DNA of 64,000 nucleotides from Mycobacterium sp. E183 (GTDB taxonomy: Bacteria; Actinomycetota; Actinomycetes; Mycobacteriales; Mycobacteriaceae), in assembly GCF_001667735.1 (NCBI RefSeq), contig NZ_LZJN01000057.1, positions 1-64,000 on the forward strand, read 5' to 3'. The translations under genes and the position numbers were made by a program. A model generated the notes under the pieces. The model had not been told where the DNA came from, searched no databases, and saw only the letters and a program-made list of their open reading frames with translations. The stretch's first letter is position 1. Each line of letters opens with the position of its first letter. Shown piece after piece: positions 26,687-34,737 of this stretch.

Positions 26687-27312
26687 ACTACCCAGGTCGG
26701 CGGGACATCCTCGATCGGTCGCGGCTCGCCCTCTAGGCGACGCAGGTATTGCTCGACCAACTCCACGGTCTCGGCGTGACCGCCGGACATGCCGATCGCC
26801 TGCTCGAGCACCAGCATGCGCGACAAACTGGTCATCAACACCGTCCAGACCACCGCCGGCACGTCCTCGTTGCCCGCGCCGTAACGCTGCAACGCGGCGG
26901 CCACCGCTTTGCGCTGCTCCTCGCGGAAACGTTCGGCGTAGTAGGCGATTTCGGCCCGCATGTCCTTGCGATGATTGGCCAACGCCATGAATTCCATCGA
27001 AATCCGGGTGAAGCCCGGATCGGTGCCGAACCGCCAGAGCGCCCACAAGGGTTGCGGCGATTGCAGCAGCTGGGCCTGCGCCTGCAGTCCTTCGTCGGCG
27101 CGGCGGCGGAAGACCTCCAGAAACAGCTCCTCCATGGTGCGGAAGTAGTAGTGCACCAACTGCGGTTTCAGCCCCGCCTTGTTCGCGAGGCGGCGTGACG
27201 TCACGGCGGCATAGCCCTCTTCGAGCATCAGCTGCTCGGCCGCGTCGAGCAGCAGGCCGCGATTCTTCGCGTCCGGCGCCCCGATCCGGCGGGCCGCAGA
27301 AGCAGATGTCAT
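26602..27312 (-). CDS. TetR/AcrR-family transcriptional regulator
   Basis: 236 residues. The N-terminal helix-turn-helix is clear: LLLDAAEQLMLEEGYAAVTS then RRLANKAGLKPQLVHYYFRT. The remaining helical domain is ligand-binding. The last 30 residues (SEQSTPLGPSLDTTTAPSTA) are low complexity and overlap the end of the exported-protein gene by 85 bp, so the true stop may be an accident of antisense coding. It diverges from the P450 at 27518 across 205 bp holding a GCTAAGCA-GG-TGCTCAGC dyad, and probably controls that P450 and itself. Confidence 0.88.
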   Translation of the reverse strand: MTSASAARRIGAPDAKNRGLLLDAAEQLMLEEGYAAVTSRRLANKAGLKPQLVHYYFRTMEELFLEVFRRRADEGLQAQAQLLQSPQPLWALWRFGTDPGFTRISMEFMALANHRKDMRAEIAYYAERFREEQRKAVAAALQRYGAGNEDVPAVVWTVLMTSLSRMLVLEQAIGMSGGHAETVELVEQYLRRLEGEPRPIEDVPPTWVVHQLRSEQSTPLGPSLDTTTAPSTARSQ

Positions 27313-27417
27313 GCCGTCACTCCATGCTCTCGAGATTCCGGTGTCGACCTAGTCAAATCGTAGCCAGGTCATCGCTCTGCCCCGGCGTTGCGATCTTGAC
27401 CCTGACATTACCGCCAT

Positions 27418-27435
27418 GCTAAGCAGGTGCTCAGC
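27418..27435. promoter_or_regulatory. Operator-like dyad in the TetR-P450 intergenic region
   Basis: GCTAAGCA-GG-TGCTCAGC, seven of eight arm positions paired. It can also be read as two tandem TGCTNAGCA palindromes. Lies 83 bp before the P450 start and 106 bp before the TetR start. Confidence 0.55.
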
Positions 27436-27517
27436 ACATTTCGGTTTCGAGATCGCGCGGCCCCATGCCCCTGCCGCCGAACACAGCCGGTAATCCAAGC
27501 CAGGGAGACGCAATCCG

Positions 27518-28810
27518 ATGAGCGATTACGAGTCGATCGACTTCTTCACCGACCCGTCTCTGGTGCCCGATCCGCACCCCTACTTCGATTACCTGCGCAG
27601 CCAGAACCCGGTGTTGCGGCTGCCGCACTATGGCGTCGTCGCGGTTACGGGCTACGACGAAGCCTGCGAGATCTACAAGGATCCCGACACGTTCTCCAAC
27701 ATCGTCGCGCTGGGCGGCCCGTTCCCGCCGCTGCCGTTCACGCCCGAAGGCGACGACATCAGCGCCCAGATCGATGCGCACCGCAGCTCCTTCCCCATGT
27801 TCGAGCACATGGTCACCATGGATCCGCCGGACCACACCAAGGCCCGGTCCGTGCTGGCCAAGCTGCTGACCCCCAGCCGGCTGAAGCACAACGAGGAGTT
27901 CATGTGGCGCCTGGCCGACCGGCAGCTCGACGAGTTCCTGCAGAACGGCGAGTGCGAGTTCATCGCCGAATACTCAAAGCCGTTCGCCACCTTGGTGATC
28001 GCCGACCTGCTCGGCGTGCCCGAGGAAGACCACAAGGAGTTCCGCTCAGTCCTCGGTGCCGATAGGCCCGGTCGAGTGGGCGCCCTCGACCACGAGTCGG
28101 TCGGCATCAACCCGCTGGAGTGGCTCGACGACAAGTTCTGCAACTACATCGAGGACCGGCGGCGCGAGCCGCGTAACGACGTGTTGACCTCGCTCGCCTC
28201 GGCGAAGTATCCGGACGGGTCGACGCCCCCGGTGATCGAGGTGGTCCGCTCGGCGACGTTCCTGTTCGCCGCGGGCCAGGAGACGACGGCCAAGCTGCTC
28301 AGCGCGGCACTTCAGGTGCTCGGTGACCGACCGGACATCCAGCAGGAGCTGCGCGAGGACCGCAGCCTGATCCCGGGGTTCATCGAGGAATCGTTACGGA
28401 TGGACAGCCCCGTCAAGAGCGACTCGCGGCTGGCCCGCAAGGCCACCACCGTCGGGGGTGTCGACATCCCCGCCGGCACGGTGGTGATGATCCTGCCGGG
28501 CGCCGCGAACCGCGACCCGCGTCGGTTCTCCAACCCGCACGAATTCGACCTGCGCCGCAAGAACGTTCGCGAGCACATGGCGTTCGCCCGGGGTGTCCAC
28601 TCCTGTCCGGGCGGTCCGCTCGCCCGAGTCGAGGGCCGCGTTTCGATCGAACGCATCCTGGACCGGATGCCGCACATCGAGATCGACGAAGCCCATCACG
28701 GCCCGGCCGCCGAGCGTCGCTACACCTACGAGCCGACGTACATCCTGCGCGGCCTGAGCGAACTCCACCTCACGTTCACCACCGCGGACGCGGTCGCGGT
28801 CGCGGGCTGA
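27518..28810 (+). CDS. Cytochrome P450
   Basis: 430 residues, soluble class I bacterial P450. The I-helix acid-alcohol motif is AAGQETTAK, the K-helix ExxR is EESLR, and the heme loop FARGVHSCPGGPLAR supplies the cysteine ligand. Conserved H-bonding HTKAR (PPDHTKARSVLAKLL) in the C-helix region is also present. It needs a ferredoxin and reductase, neither of which is adjacent; the nearest ferredoxin genes are at 47082 and 60765. It ends two bases before the convergent COX4-like gene. Confidence 0.93.
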   Translation: MSDYESIDFFTDPSLVPDPHPYFDYLRSQNPVLRLPHYGVVAVTGYDEACEIYKDPDTFSNIVALGGPFPPLPFTPEGDDISAQIDAHRSSFPMFEHMVTMDPPDHTKARSVLAKLLTPSRLKHNEEFMWRLADRQLDEFLQNGECEFIAEYSKPFATLVIADLLGVPEEDHKEFRSVLGADRPGRVGALDHESVGINPLEWLDDKFCNYIEDRRREPRNDVLTSLASAKYPDGSTPPVIEVVRSATFLFAAGQETTAKLLSAALQVLGDRPDIQQELREDRSLIPGFIEESLRMDSPVKSDSRLARKATTVGGVDIPAGTVVMILPGAANRDPRRFSNPHEFDLRRKNVREHMAFARGVHSCPGGPLARVEGRVSIERILDRMPHIEIDEAHHGPAAERRYTYEPTYILRGLSELHLTFTTADAVAVAG

Positions 28811-28811
28811 A

Positions 28812-29099
28812 TCAGAGGTACAAGCCGACGAAGTAACAGCTGAGCAGGGCGACGCCCATCAGCAGCACCCACGCGTCCATAAGCCGGCACAGCAGCACGG
28901 GAGCGTTGCGCACCTCCATGAACTCTCGAAAAATGATGCGCACCTTGACAAGTGCGATCACGATGACGCTCGACGTGACCACCGCGCTGGATCTCAGCGA
29001 TCCGCCCGCGGAATGGTCTAGCCACAGATAGGTCAGCGTCAGCGACGCCAGGATCAGCCACACCACCAGCAGCCGTTTGTTGAATTTGATTCCGATCAC
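28812..29099 (-). CDS. Cytochrome c oxidase subunit IV-like small membrane protein
   Basis: 95 residues from GTG 29099, which overlaps the COX3-like stop as GTGA. Three membrane helices (LLVVWLILASLTLTYLWL; AVVTSSVIVIALVKVRIIF; AWVLLMGVALLSCYFVGLYL) with FREFMEVRNAP between helices 2 and 3, the pattern of prokaryotic COX4/NorF proteins. Such proteins accompany subunit I in real oxidases; no catalytic heme-copper subunit exists in this window. Last gene of a four-gene membrane operon. Confidence 0.78.
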   Translation of the reverse strand: MIGIKFNKRLLVVWLILASLTLTYLWLDHSAGGSLRSSAVVTSSVIVIALVKVRIIFREFMEVRNAPVLLCRLMDAWVLLMGVALLSCYFVGLYL

Positions 29100-29692
29100 C
29101 TCACCACATACAGCAACGCGAAGATGAGTACCCACAGGAAATCGACGGTGTGCCAGTAGGTCGCGCAGGTTTCGACGAGCTGCTGAGATTCCCGCGTTTC
29201 GTGGGCTTTTCGCGCCTTCCCGCGAAGTTGGTAGACGATGACGCCGAGGGCGACGAAACCGATCAGCAGGTGTACGAAGTGGATGCCGGTGAGGAAGAAA
29301 TAATAGGTGAAAAAATCGTTGCTGCCCAAACCGTTACCCGTGCCGACCAGTCGGGCCCACTCGAAGACCTTGCCGAGCAGGAAGACCACCGCGAACCCCG
29401 CCGTGATGAACGCGTCCCGCAGTGCCGCCGGGTAGGCGCCGGCGCGGGCGGACTGGACACACCGCGCCACCGACCACGAGCTCAGGAGCAGGACAAGGGT
29501 GTTGAATACCCCGATGCGCAGGTCGAGGTGCGCCTGCGACTGCAGAAACAGCTCGGGATCGCGAGCCCGGGAGAACAGATAGAAGCCGAAATACGCTGTG
29601 AAGACCAGTGTCTCGAACAGCACGAAGGCCCACATGTCGGGTTGACCGGGCACGAATCTGGATCGTTGGTTCTCGTCGGCCACCTCGGTCAT
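29096..29692 (-). CDS. Cytochrome c oxidase subunit III / NorE-like membrane protein
   Basis: 198 residues, ATG 29692 overlapping the preceding stop (TGATG). Five membrane helices: DMWAFVLFETLVFTAYFGFYL, GVFNTLVLLLSSWSVARC, AFITAGFAVVFLLGKVFEW, FFLTGIHFVHLLIGFVALGV and a last one ending in LLYVVR. The TGIHFVHLLIG segment and the Glu in FEW are subunit III signatures. Bacterial NorE proteins of this size associate with nitric oxide reductase or quinol oxidases. Here it is separated from any subunit I and placed with two unrelated six-helix proteins. Confidence 0.85.
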   Translation of the reverse strand: MTEVADENQRSRFVPGQPDMWAFVLFETLVFTAYFGFYLFSRARDPELFLQSQAHLDLRIGVFNTLVLLLSSWSVARCVQSARAGAYPAALRDAFITAGFAVVFLLGKVFEWARLVGTGNGLGSNDFFTYYFFLTGIHFVHLLIGFVALGVIVYQLRGKARKAHETRESQQLVETCATYWHTVDFLWVLIFALLYVVR

Positions 29693-30504
29693 CAGGCAGC
29701 TGCCTCTTTTGCCGGCAGCTTGGGCAGTGGTCCGGTACCGAAGTCTTCGCGGCGGATCATTTGAAATAGCATCACGATGAAAGTGACTTGGTAGACGCCG
29801 AATACGACCATGTCCAGCCACCAGGCAATCTCGCCGTCCCACGCGAACACGCCGCGCCGGAAGATCCAGCACGGTGCCACCACCACCTCGGTCAGCGCGT
29901 TGCACAGGTTCAAATACCCGAACCACTTGGGGAACACCCGATTCTTGTCGAGCAGGATGGCGACCATCCAGATCAGCGAGCCGATCAGGAACACCCCCAT
30001 GGTGCCGTCGAAGGACAAGAAGGCGAAGTCGTACAGCCAGCCGATCGCCTCGGGGTCGCGCTCGGGTCGCAGGGTGCCGACGATCAGCGCGATGTTGAGC
30101 AGCAGCATGCCGGGAACAGCGCTGAGCGAATAGATGAGCAGATATGAATACGCGAAGGCGCGGCTGACCGACATGCGCCGCATCGAGTACGCGATGATCG
30201 CATTGTTGAACGCGATCATGCCGCTGATCGCGAAGATGATGCCGAAGCCGACCGGTATCCCAAGATGGCGCTCGGAGAACCAGTGCGCCTGCGTGGCGAG
30301 ATCCCAGGTGGGCTCCGGCGGGGGCTGGACCTGCGCCACGATGAAGAACATCGGGAAAAAGATGGTGTAGAACACCATCAGGGCCCCCCACGCCAACCAC
30401 AGTTCTCGCTTGGGGTTATGCCTGATGTGCCAGCGGATTCGCTCGGGCAGCGAGCCCGCGGGGGGTGGGGCCGGGGAAGTCGGCGGTGTGATCACCGCGC
30501 TCAT
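29692..30504 (-). CDS. Six-helix membrane protein of unknown function, paralogue 1
   Basis: 270 residues, ATG 30504 overlapping the upstream stop (ATGA). Six predicted membrane helices; the Pro-rich N-terminus (TPPTSPAPPPAG) is cytosolic. It shares a pattern with its neighbour 30501: a RPER(D/S)P motif before helix 4, a (D)F..(W)..F segment in helix 4, P..FG(Y/W)..YxN in helix 5, and F(A/L)..WD...WW before helix 6. I do not recognise the family. It is between the other paralogue and the COX3-like gene, so the four products probably form one membrane complex. Confidence 0.75.
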   Translation of the reverse strand: MSAVITPPTSPAPPPAGSLPERIRWHIRHNPKRELWLAWGALMVFYTIFFPMFFIVAQVQPPPEPTWDLATQAHWFSERHLGIPVGFGIIFAISGMIAFNNAIIAYSMRRMSVSRAFAYSYLLIYSLSAVPGMLLLNIALIVGTLRPERDPEAIGWLYDFAFLSFDGTMGVFLIGSLIWMVAILLDKNRVFPKWFGYLNLCNALTEVVVAPCWIFRRGVFAWDGEIAWWLDMVVFGVYQVTFIVMLFQMIRREDFGTGPLPKLPAKEAAA

Positions 30505-31286
30505 GCGCCAACCAATTCGCCTGCGGGCCCGTGGTTCTCGGCGCGCTCGCGATATAGGGCACGCGCCAGGACAACGCCCATCACGACGATCCAGACGGCG
30601 ATCGCAGCGTTTTTCACCCAGAACGACAGGAAGCCGTCCCACGCCAGCGGCCCGGTCAACGAGACGCCGACGAACGCGGCGGGGACCAATGCGGCTGCCA
30701 CCAGAAGGTTGAAGTAAGCCACCCAGCGACCGAAGACCGGGCGCGGCTGATCATCGAAATAGATTGCCAGGGCGAGGATCACGCTCTGGCCGATCAGGAA
30801 AGGAACCAGGATCGTGAAGGTGATCCAGCCGAAGTCGTTGAGCAGCTGGGTCAGCCCGGGGCTGCGTTCCGGACGAAAGGCGGCCAGTAACCAGCAGACG
30901 TTGGCGACGAGGAAGAGGGTCGGGCCGCCGGCCGCACAACCCAGCATCGCGTAGGAGAAGATCGGCGTCCGGTGCGCCATCCGGCGGATCTGCAGCACGA
31001 TCAGGGCCAGGATCGGGATCAGGCATACGCCGAACCAGTTGAACACGATCATGCTGTACCGGATCTCCGGCAGGTGGGCCGGATCGCGATAGAACGCGGC
31101 GACCTGTTCCGCGGACATCGACGGTGACATCGGCGGGTTGAAACCCGGGAAGAGAAGGAACGAGGTGATCCACAGGATCAGGGCCGCGGGCAGAGTCCAC
31201 AGCAGGATCAGCTCACCGTCGGTCCGCCGCTGCGCGGCCCGCGTCCTCCCCCGGCCCGGTGCATCGCCCCCGTCGGCGTCGGACAT
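30501..31286 (-). CDS. Six-helix membrane protein of unknown function, paralogue 2
   Basis: 261 residues; ATG 31286 is preferred over GTG 31292 because GGAGG is seven bases upstream. Six membrane helices (ELILLWTLPAALILWITSFL to VWIVVMGVVLARALY) after a charged cytosolic N-terminus. It repeats the landmarks of the 29692 product (RPERSP, LLNDFGWITF, FGRWVAYFN, LAWDGFLSFW), so the two arose by duplication. First gene of the operon, 94 bp from the divergent TetR gene with a perfect palindrome between. Function unknown. Confidence 0.75.
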   Translation of the reverse strand: MSDADGGDAPGRGRTRAAQRRTDGELILLWTLPAALILWITSFLLFPGFNPPMSPSMSAEQVAAFYRDPAHLPEIRYSMIVFNWFGVCLIPILALIVLQIRRMAHRTPIFSYAMLGCAAGGPTLFLVANVCWLLAAFRPERSPGLTQLLNDFGWITFTILVPFLIGQSVILALAIYFDDQPRPVFGRWVAYFNLLVAAALVPAAFVGVSLTGPLAWDGFLSFWVKNAAIAVWIVVMGVVLARALYRERAENHGPAGELVGA

Positions 31287-31327
31287 CTGCACCCCTCCCG
31301 AAATCGGCTACACACACGGCTCGTCAG

Positions 31328-31353
31328 CGAAGCTAGCCGATCGGCTAGCTTCG
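31328..31353. promoter_or_regulatory. Perfect 26-bp palindrome, TetR operator candidate
   Basis: CGAAGCTAGCCGA followed immediately by its exact reverse complement. It lies between the divergent membrane operon (start 31286) and the TetR gene (start 31381), about 40 and 28 bp from the two starts. Size and place are as expected for an autoregulating TetR protein. Confidence 0.85.
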
Positions 31354-31380
31354 GTCAAGGGCATCGTCTAGTCTCGGTGC

Positions 31381-31983
31381 GTGGGAACAGCGCGGCAACA
31401 CCTCACCGGCGAGCAATTCTGGCTGATCGAGCACAGCCCGGCCCGGACGCGGGTACTCGATGCCGCGCTGGATCTGTTCGCTATGCACGGTGTCAGCGGC
31501 ACGTCGCTGCAGATGATCGCCGACGCCGTCGGCATCACGAAAGCTGCTGTCTACCATCAGTTCCGGACCAAAGAGCAGATCGTCATCGCCGTGACCGAGC
31601 GCGAGCTCGGCCGGCTCGAGCCGGCACTCGAGGAGGCCGAAGCGTACGACGACGGCCCGCAAGCGCGAGATGCCTTGCTGGTCCGCGTGATTGAGATGGC
31701 CGTCCGTGACCGCCGGCTGGTGCGCACGCTGCAATTCGATCCCGTCGTAGTCCGATTGCTGGCCGAACACAAGCCGTTTCAGCTCTTCATGGACCGCCTG
31801 TACCGGGTGCTGCTCAGCGATGCCGGTCTGGACGGACGGATCGAAGCGGCCATGTTCTCCGGCGCGCTCAGCACCGCCGTCATGCATCCGCTGGTCGCCG
31901 ACATCGACGACGACACATTGCTCGACCGGGTCACCGATTTGAGCCGACGCCTGCTGGGTCTGCCACGGGAAGGCCGCGGCTGA
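31381..31983 (+). CDS. TetR-family transcriptional regulator of the membrane operon
   Basis: 200 residues from GTG 31381. The DNA-binding domain is RTRVLDAALDLFAMHGVSGT then LQMIADAVGITKAAVYHQFR with the standard KEQIV follow-on. The C-terminal domain should bind an effector and form a dimer. It is divergent from the COX-like operon and lies next to the perfect 26-bp palindrome at 31328-31353, so it very probably represses both itself and that operon. Effector unknown. It ends six bases before the convergent exported-protein gene. Confidence 0.9.
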   Translation: MGTARQHLTGEQFWLIEHSPARTRVLDAALDLFAMHGVSGTSLQMIADAVGITKAAVYHQFRTKEQIVIAVTERELGRLEPALEEAEAYDDGPQARDALLVRVIEMAVRDRRLVRTLQFDPVVVRLLAEHKPFQLFMDRLYRVLLSDAGLDGRIEAAMFSGALSTAVMHPLVADIDDDTLLDRVTDLSRRLLGLPREGRG

Positions 31984-31988
31984 CGCGG

Positions 31989-32408
31989 CTACGTGTCAGC
32001 GCGGACCCAACTGGCTATGCCGTCGTGAGCAATACAAATCAGGAACAAACCGTCAGGTGCCTGCGCGACGTAGTTCAGGTAGTTCTGGCAGTTTGCGTTC
32101 TCCTCCTTGACCCCCGCCATCGGAGGTGAGCGGAACCAACGCGGCTGGTACCTCCTCGGCGAGCCGCAGAACATCAAGCGTCCGGGCTCCGAGGCGAACG
32201 AGACATAACCGTCGGCGACGCCGAAGGCGTAATAGGAGGTGTTGTCACACGGCGCACCTAGAACCTGATGCGGCATGATCCCCGGGGTGCAGGCGGGGTA
32301 GTCGCAGACCGTCGGCCCCGCGAAGGATGGCGGCGCCGCCAGCAGGCCGGCGCCGACCAACGCGGCTGCCATCGCCACGATGAATCGCACCCAATTACTT
32401 TGCCACAC
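31989..32408 (-). CDS. Exported protein of unknown function
   Basis: 139 residues from GTG 32408; GTG 32390 is a possible shorter start and the ribosome site (AGGAG) is rather distant from either. Sec signal peptide VRFIVAMAAALVGAGLLAAP ends at SFA-GP. The mature part holds six cysteines (VCDYPAC, PCDNTS, MFCGSP, NCQNYL, LICIAH), suggesting disulfides. Small exported proteins like this and those at 34161, 48791 and 61152 recur around the Mce-associated genes. No known domain. Confidence 0.7.
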   Translation of the reverse strand: MWQSNWVRFIVAMAAALVGAGLLAAPPSFAGPTVCDYPACTPGIMPHQVLGAPCDNTSYYAFGVADGYVSFASEPGRLMFCGSPRRYQPRWFRSPPMAGVKEENANCQNYLNYVAQAPDGLFLICIAHDGIASWVRADT

Positions 32409-32638
32409 CCGAAAAGAAAATTCTCCTGCTTGGAGAAGATCACTTCGGGCAACCGGGGGTGGGCGCCAGGCCGTCTCGAACGCCGCTCCGCGCGCCTCCC
32501 GGGGGGAGCAGTTCCGCATGTCAGGGGCACAACCCAGCCGTCCGGTGAAGGCGTTGACCCCAGGTCGGAGTGATAAGCTTCCTCCCCGTGCACGATCCGG
32601 TGGGACCCGACACCGACGATTGTGGTGACCCGAGGGAT

Positions 32639-33391
32639 ATGACCGATCCCGACGAACCGCGGTCAAACGCAGGGGCTGAGAGCGGCGACGTAGCGGCCGC
32701 ATCCGGAGAGCATCCGGAAGAAGACGAAGTTGCCAAGGCTGAAGCGCGCGCCGCGGCGGCTCGGGCGCGCCTGGAGAGCCTGCGCGGGGCAGCCGAAACC
32801 GAGGACGCGGGGGACGACGCCCACGACGTCGAGCAGCGATCCGCGACGTCCACGCGGAAACGGCTACGTTTGCCGCGACGACCCAGGCGGCCACGGTGGC
32901 TACGGCGCCCAGGGCGGAAGACTGTAGCCGCCGGCATCGGCATCGTTCTCTTCTCCACTTCTCTCGCCGCGAGCGGCTACATGCTGTGGCAGCATCACAC
33001 CGCGTTGCATAATCGCCAACTCGCCGCGGAGTTCAGTGCAGCCGCCCGGCAAGGGATTAAGGCCTTCATGTCGATTGACCCCGATCACGCCAAGGAGAGT
33101 GTCCAGCGCGCCATCGATGCCTCCACGGGCGACCAGAAGGACCAGCTCTCCGTGCTGTCGCCCCTGATGGTCAAGAGGGCCGAGGAGACTAAGGTCGGCG
33201 CCAAGGTCACCATCGAAGCCGTCGCCGTCCAGTCGTTTAGCGACAATTCCGGAGTCGTGCTTGTGGCGGCGAAAACCGATCCCATTGGGCCAGATACCGC
33301 CAAACCGCCGCCCGCCCTGTTTCGGCTCAGCGTCAATATGGACCGCGACGGCGGCCAGCTCAAGATGTCGAAAGTTGAATTCGTGCGATGA
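32639..33391 (+). CDS. Mce-associated membrane protein (Mas), pair 1 first gene
   Basis: 250 residues from ATG 32639; GTG 32588 is an alternative. An acidic, Ala/Arg-rich N-terminal part (EVAKAEARAAAARARLESLR) that may form a coiled coil, a very basic stretch, one membrane helix (TVAAGIGIVLFSTSLAASGY, about 103-123) and a periplasmic NTF2-like domain (FSAAARQGIKAFMSIDPDHA to LKMSKVEFVR). Same architecture as Rv0177-type proteins that accompany mce operons and stabilise or assemble the transporter. It overlaps the next gene by ATGA. A paralogue lies at 49275. Confidence 0.82.
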   Translation: MTDPDEPRSNAGAESGDVAAASGEHPEEDEVAKAEARAAAARARLESLRGAAETEDAGDDAHDVEQRSATSTRKRLRLPRRPRRPRWLRRPGRKTVAAGIGIVLFSTSLAASGYMLWQHHTALHNRQLAAEFSAAARQGIKAFMSIDPDHAKESVQRAIDASTGDQKDQLSVLSPLMVKRAEETKVGAKVTIEAVAVQSFSDNSGVVLVAAKTDPIGPDTAKPPPALFRLSVNMDRDGGQLKMSKVEFVR

Positions 33392-34029
33392 CTGTCGAAC
33401 CCGGCTCGCCGCCGGACGGGACCGGAAAGGCGATTGACGGCGCCCATACTTCGCCCGACGGCGAGGACGGACTGGCGCGCGCTGGAGTGGGACCGGCGCG
33501 CTTGCACCGGCTGGCGGAGATCGGGCGCCGGGGCCGCCGGTATGCGGCGAGGTGGCGTTCGATCGTCGCGACAACGTTGGTTATTGCCGCACTGGGAGTC
33601 GCTGGCGGCGTGTACTTCATCGTGTACCGGCCGGATCAGCAGGTCGACGATGTGGCGGCGCACCGGGCGATCCAGGCGGCGTCAGATGGCGCCGTGGCGG
33701 TGTTGTCGTATTCCTATGACCATTTGAACCGCGATTTCACCAACGCGAAGTCACATCTCACCGGTGACCTTCTGAGGTATTACAGCAAATTCAGCGACGA
33801 TGTCGTCGCGCCGACGGCGCAGAAGGGACAGCTGACGGCCTCTGCCAAGGTGATTCGGGCCGCAATCTCGGAATTGCATCCCGATTCGGCCGTCGTGCTG
33901 GTTTTCGTCGACCAGACGACGAAAAGCGAGCAAAAGAAGGATCCTGAGAACACGCAGAGCAGCGTCCTGGTCACGCTGTGGAAAGTCAACGGCTCCTGGC
34001 TGATCGCGAAATTCGACCCCTCCGGATGA
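33388..34029 (+). CDS. Mce-associated membrane protein (Mas), pair 1 second gene
   Basis: 213 residues, ATG overlapping the previous stop. A cytosolic N-terminus of about 58 residues, one membrane helix (IVATTLVIAALGVAGGVYFI) and a periplasmic domain containing VLSYSYDHLNRDFTNAKSHL and LLRYYSKFSDDVVAPTAQ, the Rv0178-type signature. It ends with WKVNGSWLIAKFDPSG, almost the same as its paralogue at 50126 ([14 protein letters not shown]). The two Mas genes probably encode a heteromeric accessory unit for the Mce complex. Confidence 0.85.
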   Translation: MTVEPGSPPDGTGKAIDGAHTSPDGEDGLARAGVGPARLHRLAEIGRRGRRYAARWRSIVATTLVIAALGVAGGVYFIVYRPDQQVDDVAAHRAIQAASDGAVAVLSYSYDHLNRDFTNAKSHLTGDLLRYYSKFSDDVVAPTAQKGQLTASAKVIRAAISELHPDSAVVLVFVDQTTKSEQKKDPENTQSSVLVTLWKVNGSWLIAKFDPSG

Positions 34030-34160
34030 GCGCGGCTGATCTTGCCCTAACCGTTAACCGGCGGCCCGAAGCGGTGTAACGTCATCGCTCAAGAGCGCCG
34101 CAACCGACGGCGAAAAGGTGCCACAGGCACTCTCGGATTACCCGGTTCGAGGAGCAGCCG

Positions 34161-34682
34161 ATGCGTCCAGCCAAAACACTCAGCACTGCAACGCTGGTGG
34201 CTCTCACCGCCTTCGGCGGTCTGAGCACTGCGCCCACGGCCAAGGCTATAACCAAGGAAGACGTGGCGATCAATGGGACTTACCGTGCCACGTCCATCGG
34301 CGACTGGGCCCAGAGAAATGACCAGTACTTCGGCGAACCGACGGTCTACCAAGTATGGACCATCAACTCGACGTGCGAAACCACCCAGGAGTGCCATGGC
34401 ACGGTCACGAGCGACCAGGGTTGGAGCGCGCCCATGTATATGAACGATGGCCAGATGTGGAAGGTGAAACGCGAAGTGCCGAACTGGGAGCGGTGCGAAG
34501 ACGGTACCGCGTTCCCCGGGATGCAGGCCTTCTTTTTCTACCCGGTGAATGACAATGGTGGATTCCAACTCGGGTCGCGCGTCTTCTCGGGCAAGGACAA
34601 GACCGTCGGCCCAAGCGGCGCCTGCGGGCAGAACAATTGGCTTGATATCACGATGCCGTTGCGCCTGGACCAGCTCTCCTGA
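34161..34682 (+). CDS. Exported protein of unknown function next to mce operon
   Basis: 173 residues; GAGGAG lies six bases before ATG 34161. Signal peptide TLSTATLVALTAFGGLSTAP ends near AKA-IT (residue 29). The mature part contains INGTYRATSIGDWAQRNDQY, TINSTCETTQECHGTVTSDQ and CGQNNWLDITMPLRLDQLS, with four cysteines. Related exported proteins are common in mycobacteria and often lie near mce genes; the function is not known. It is convergent with mceF, 55 bp away. Confidence 0.75.
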   Translation: MRPAKTLSTATLVALTAFGGLSTAPTAKAITKEDVAINGTYRATSIGDWAQRNDQYFGEPTVYQVWTINSTCETTQECHGTVTSDQGWSAPMYMNDGQMWKVKREVPNWERCEDGTAFPGMQAFFFYPVNDNGGFQLGSRVFSGKDKTVGPSGACGQNNWLDITMPLRLDQLS

Positions 34683-34737
34683 CCGGGCGGTCGTAGCCGC
34701 AGGCCAGCCCTGCCGACCGCTTCATGTCGGGGCGAAT

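Noticed and set aside
32421-32437. TTCTC-N7-GAGAA inverted repeat upstream of the exported protein at 31989
   Set aside because: The spacing and orientation differ from the GAGAAT-N3-ATTCTC motif, so I did not count it as an operator.
34641-34655. TTGATATCAC inside the exported-protein gene at 34161, resembling the 65-bp repeat core
   Set aside because: Only half of the palindrome is present and none of the flanking repeat sequence.
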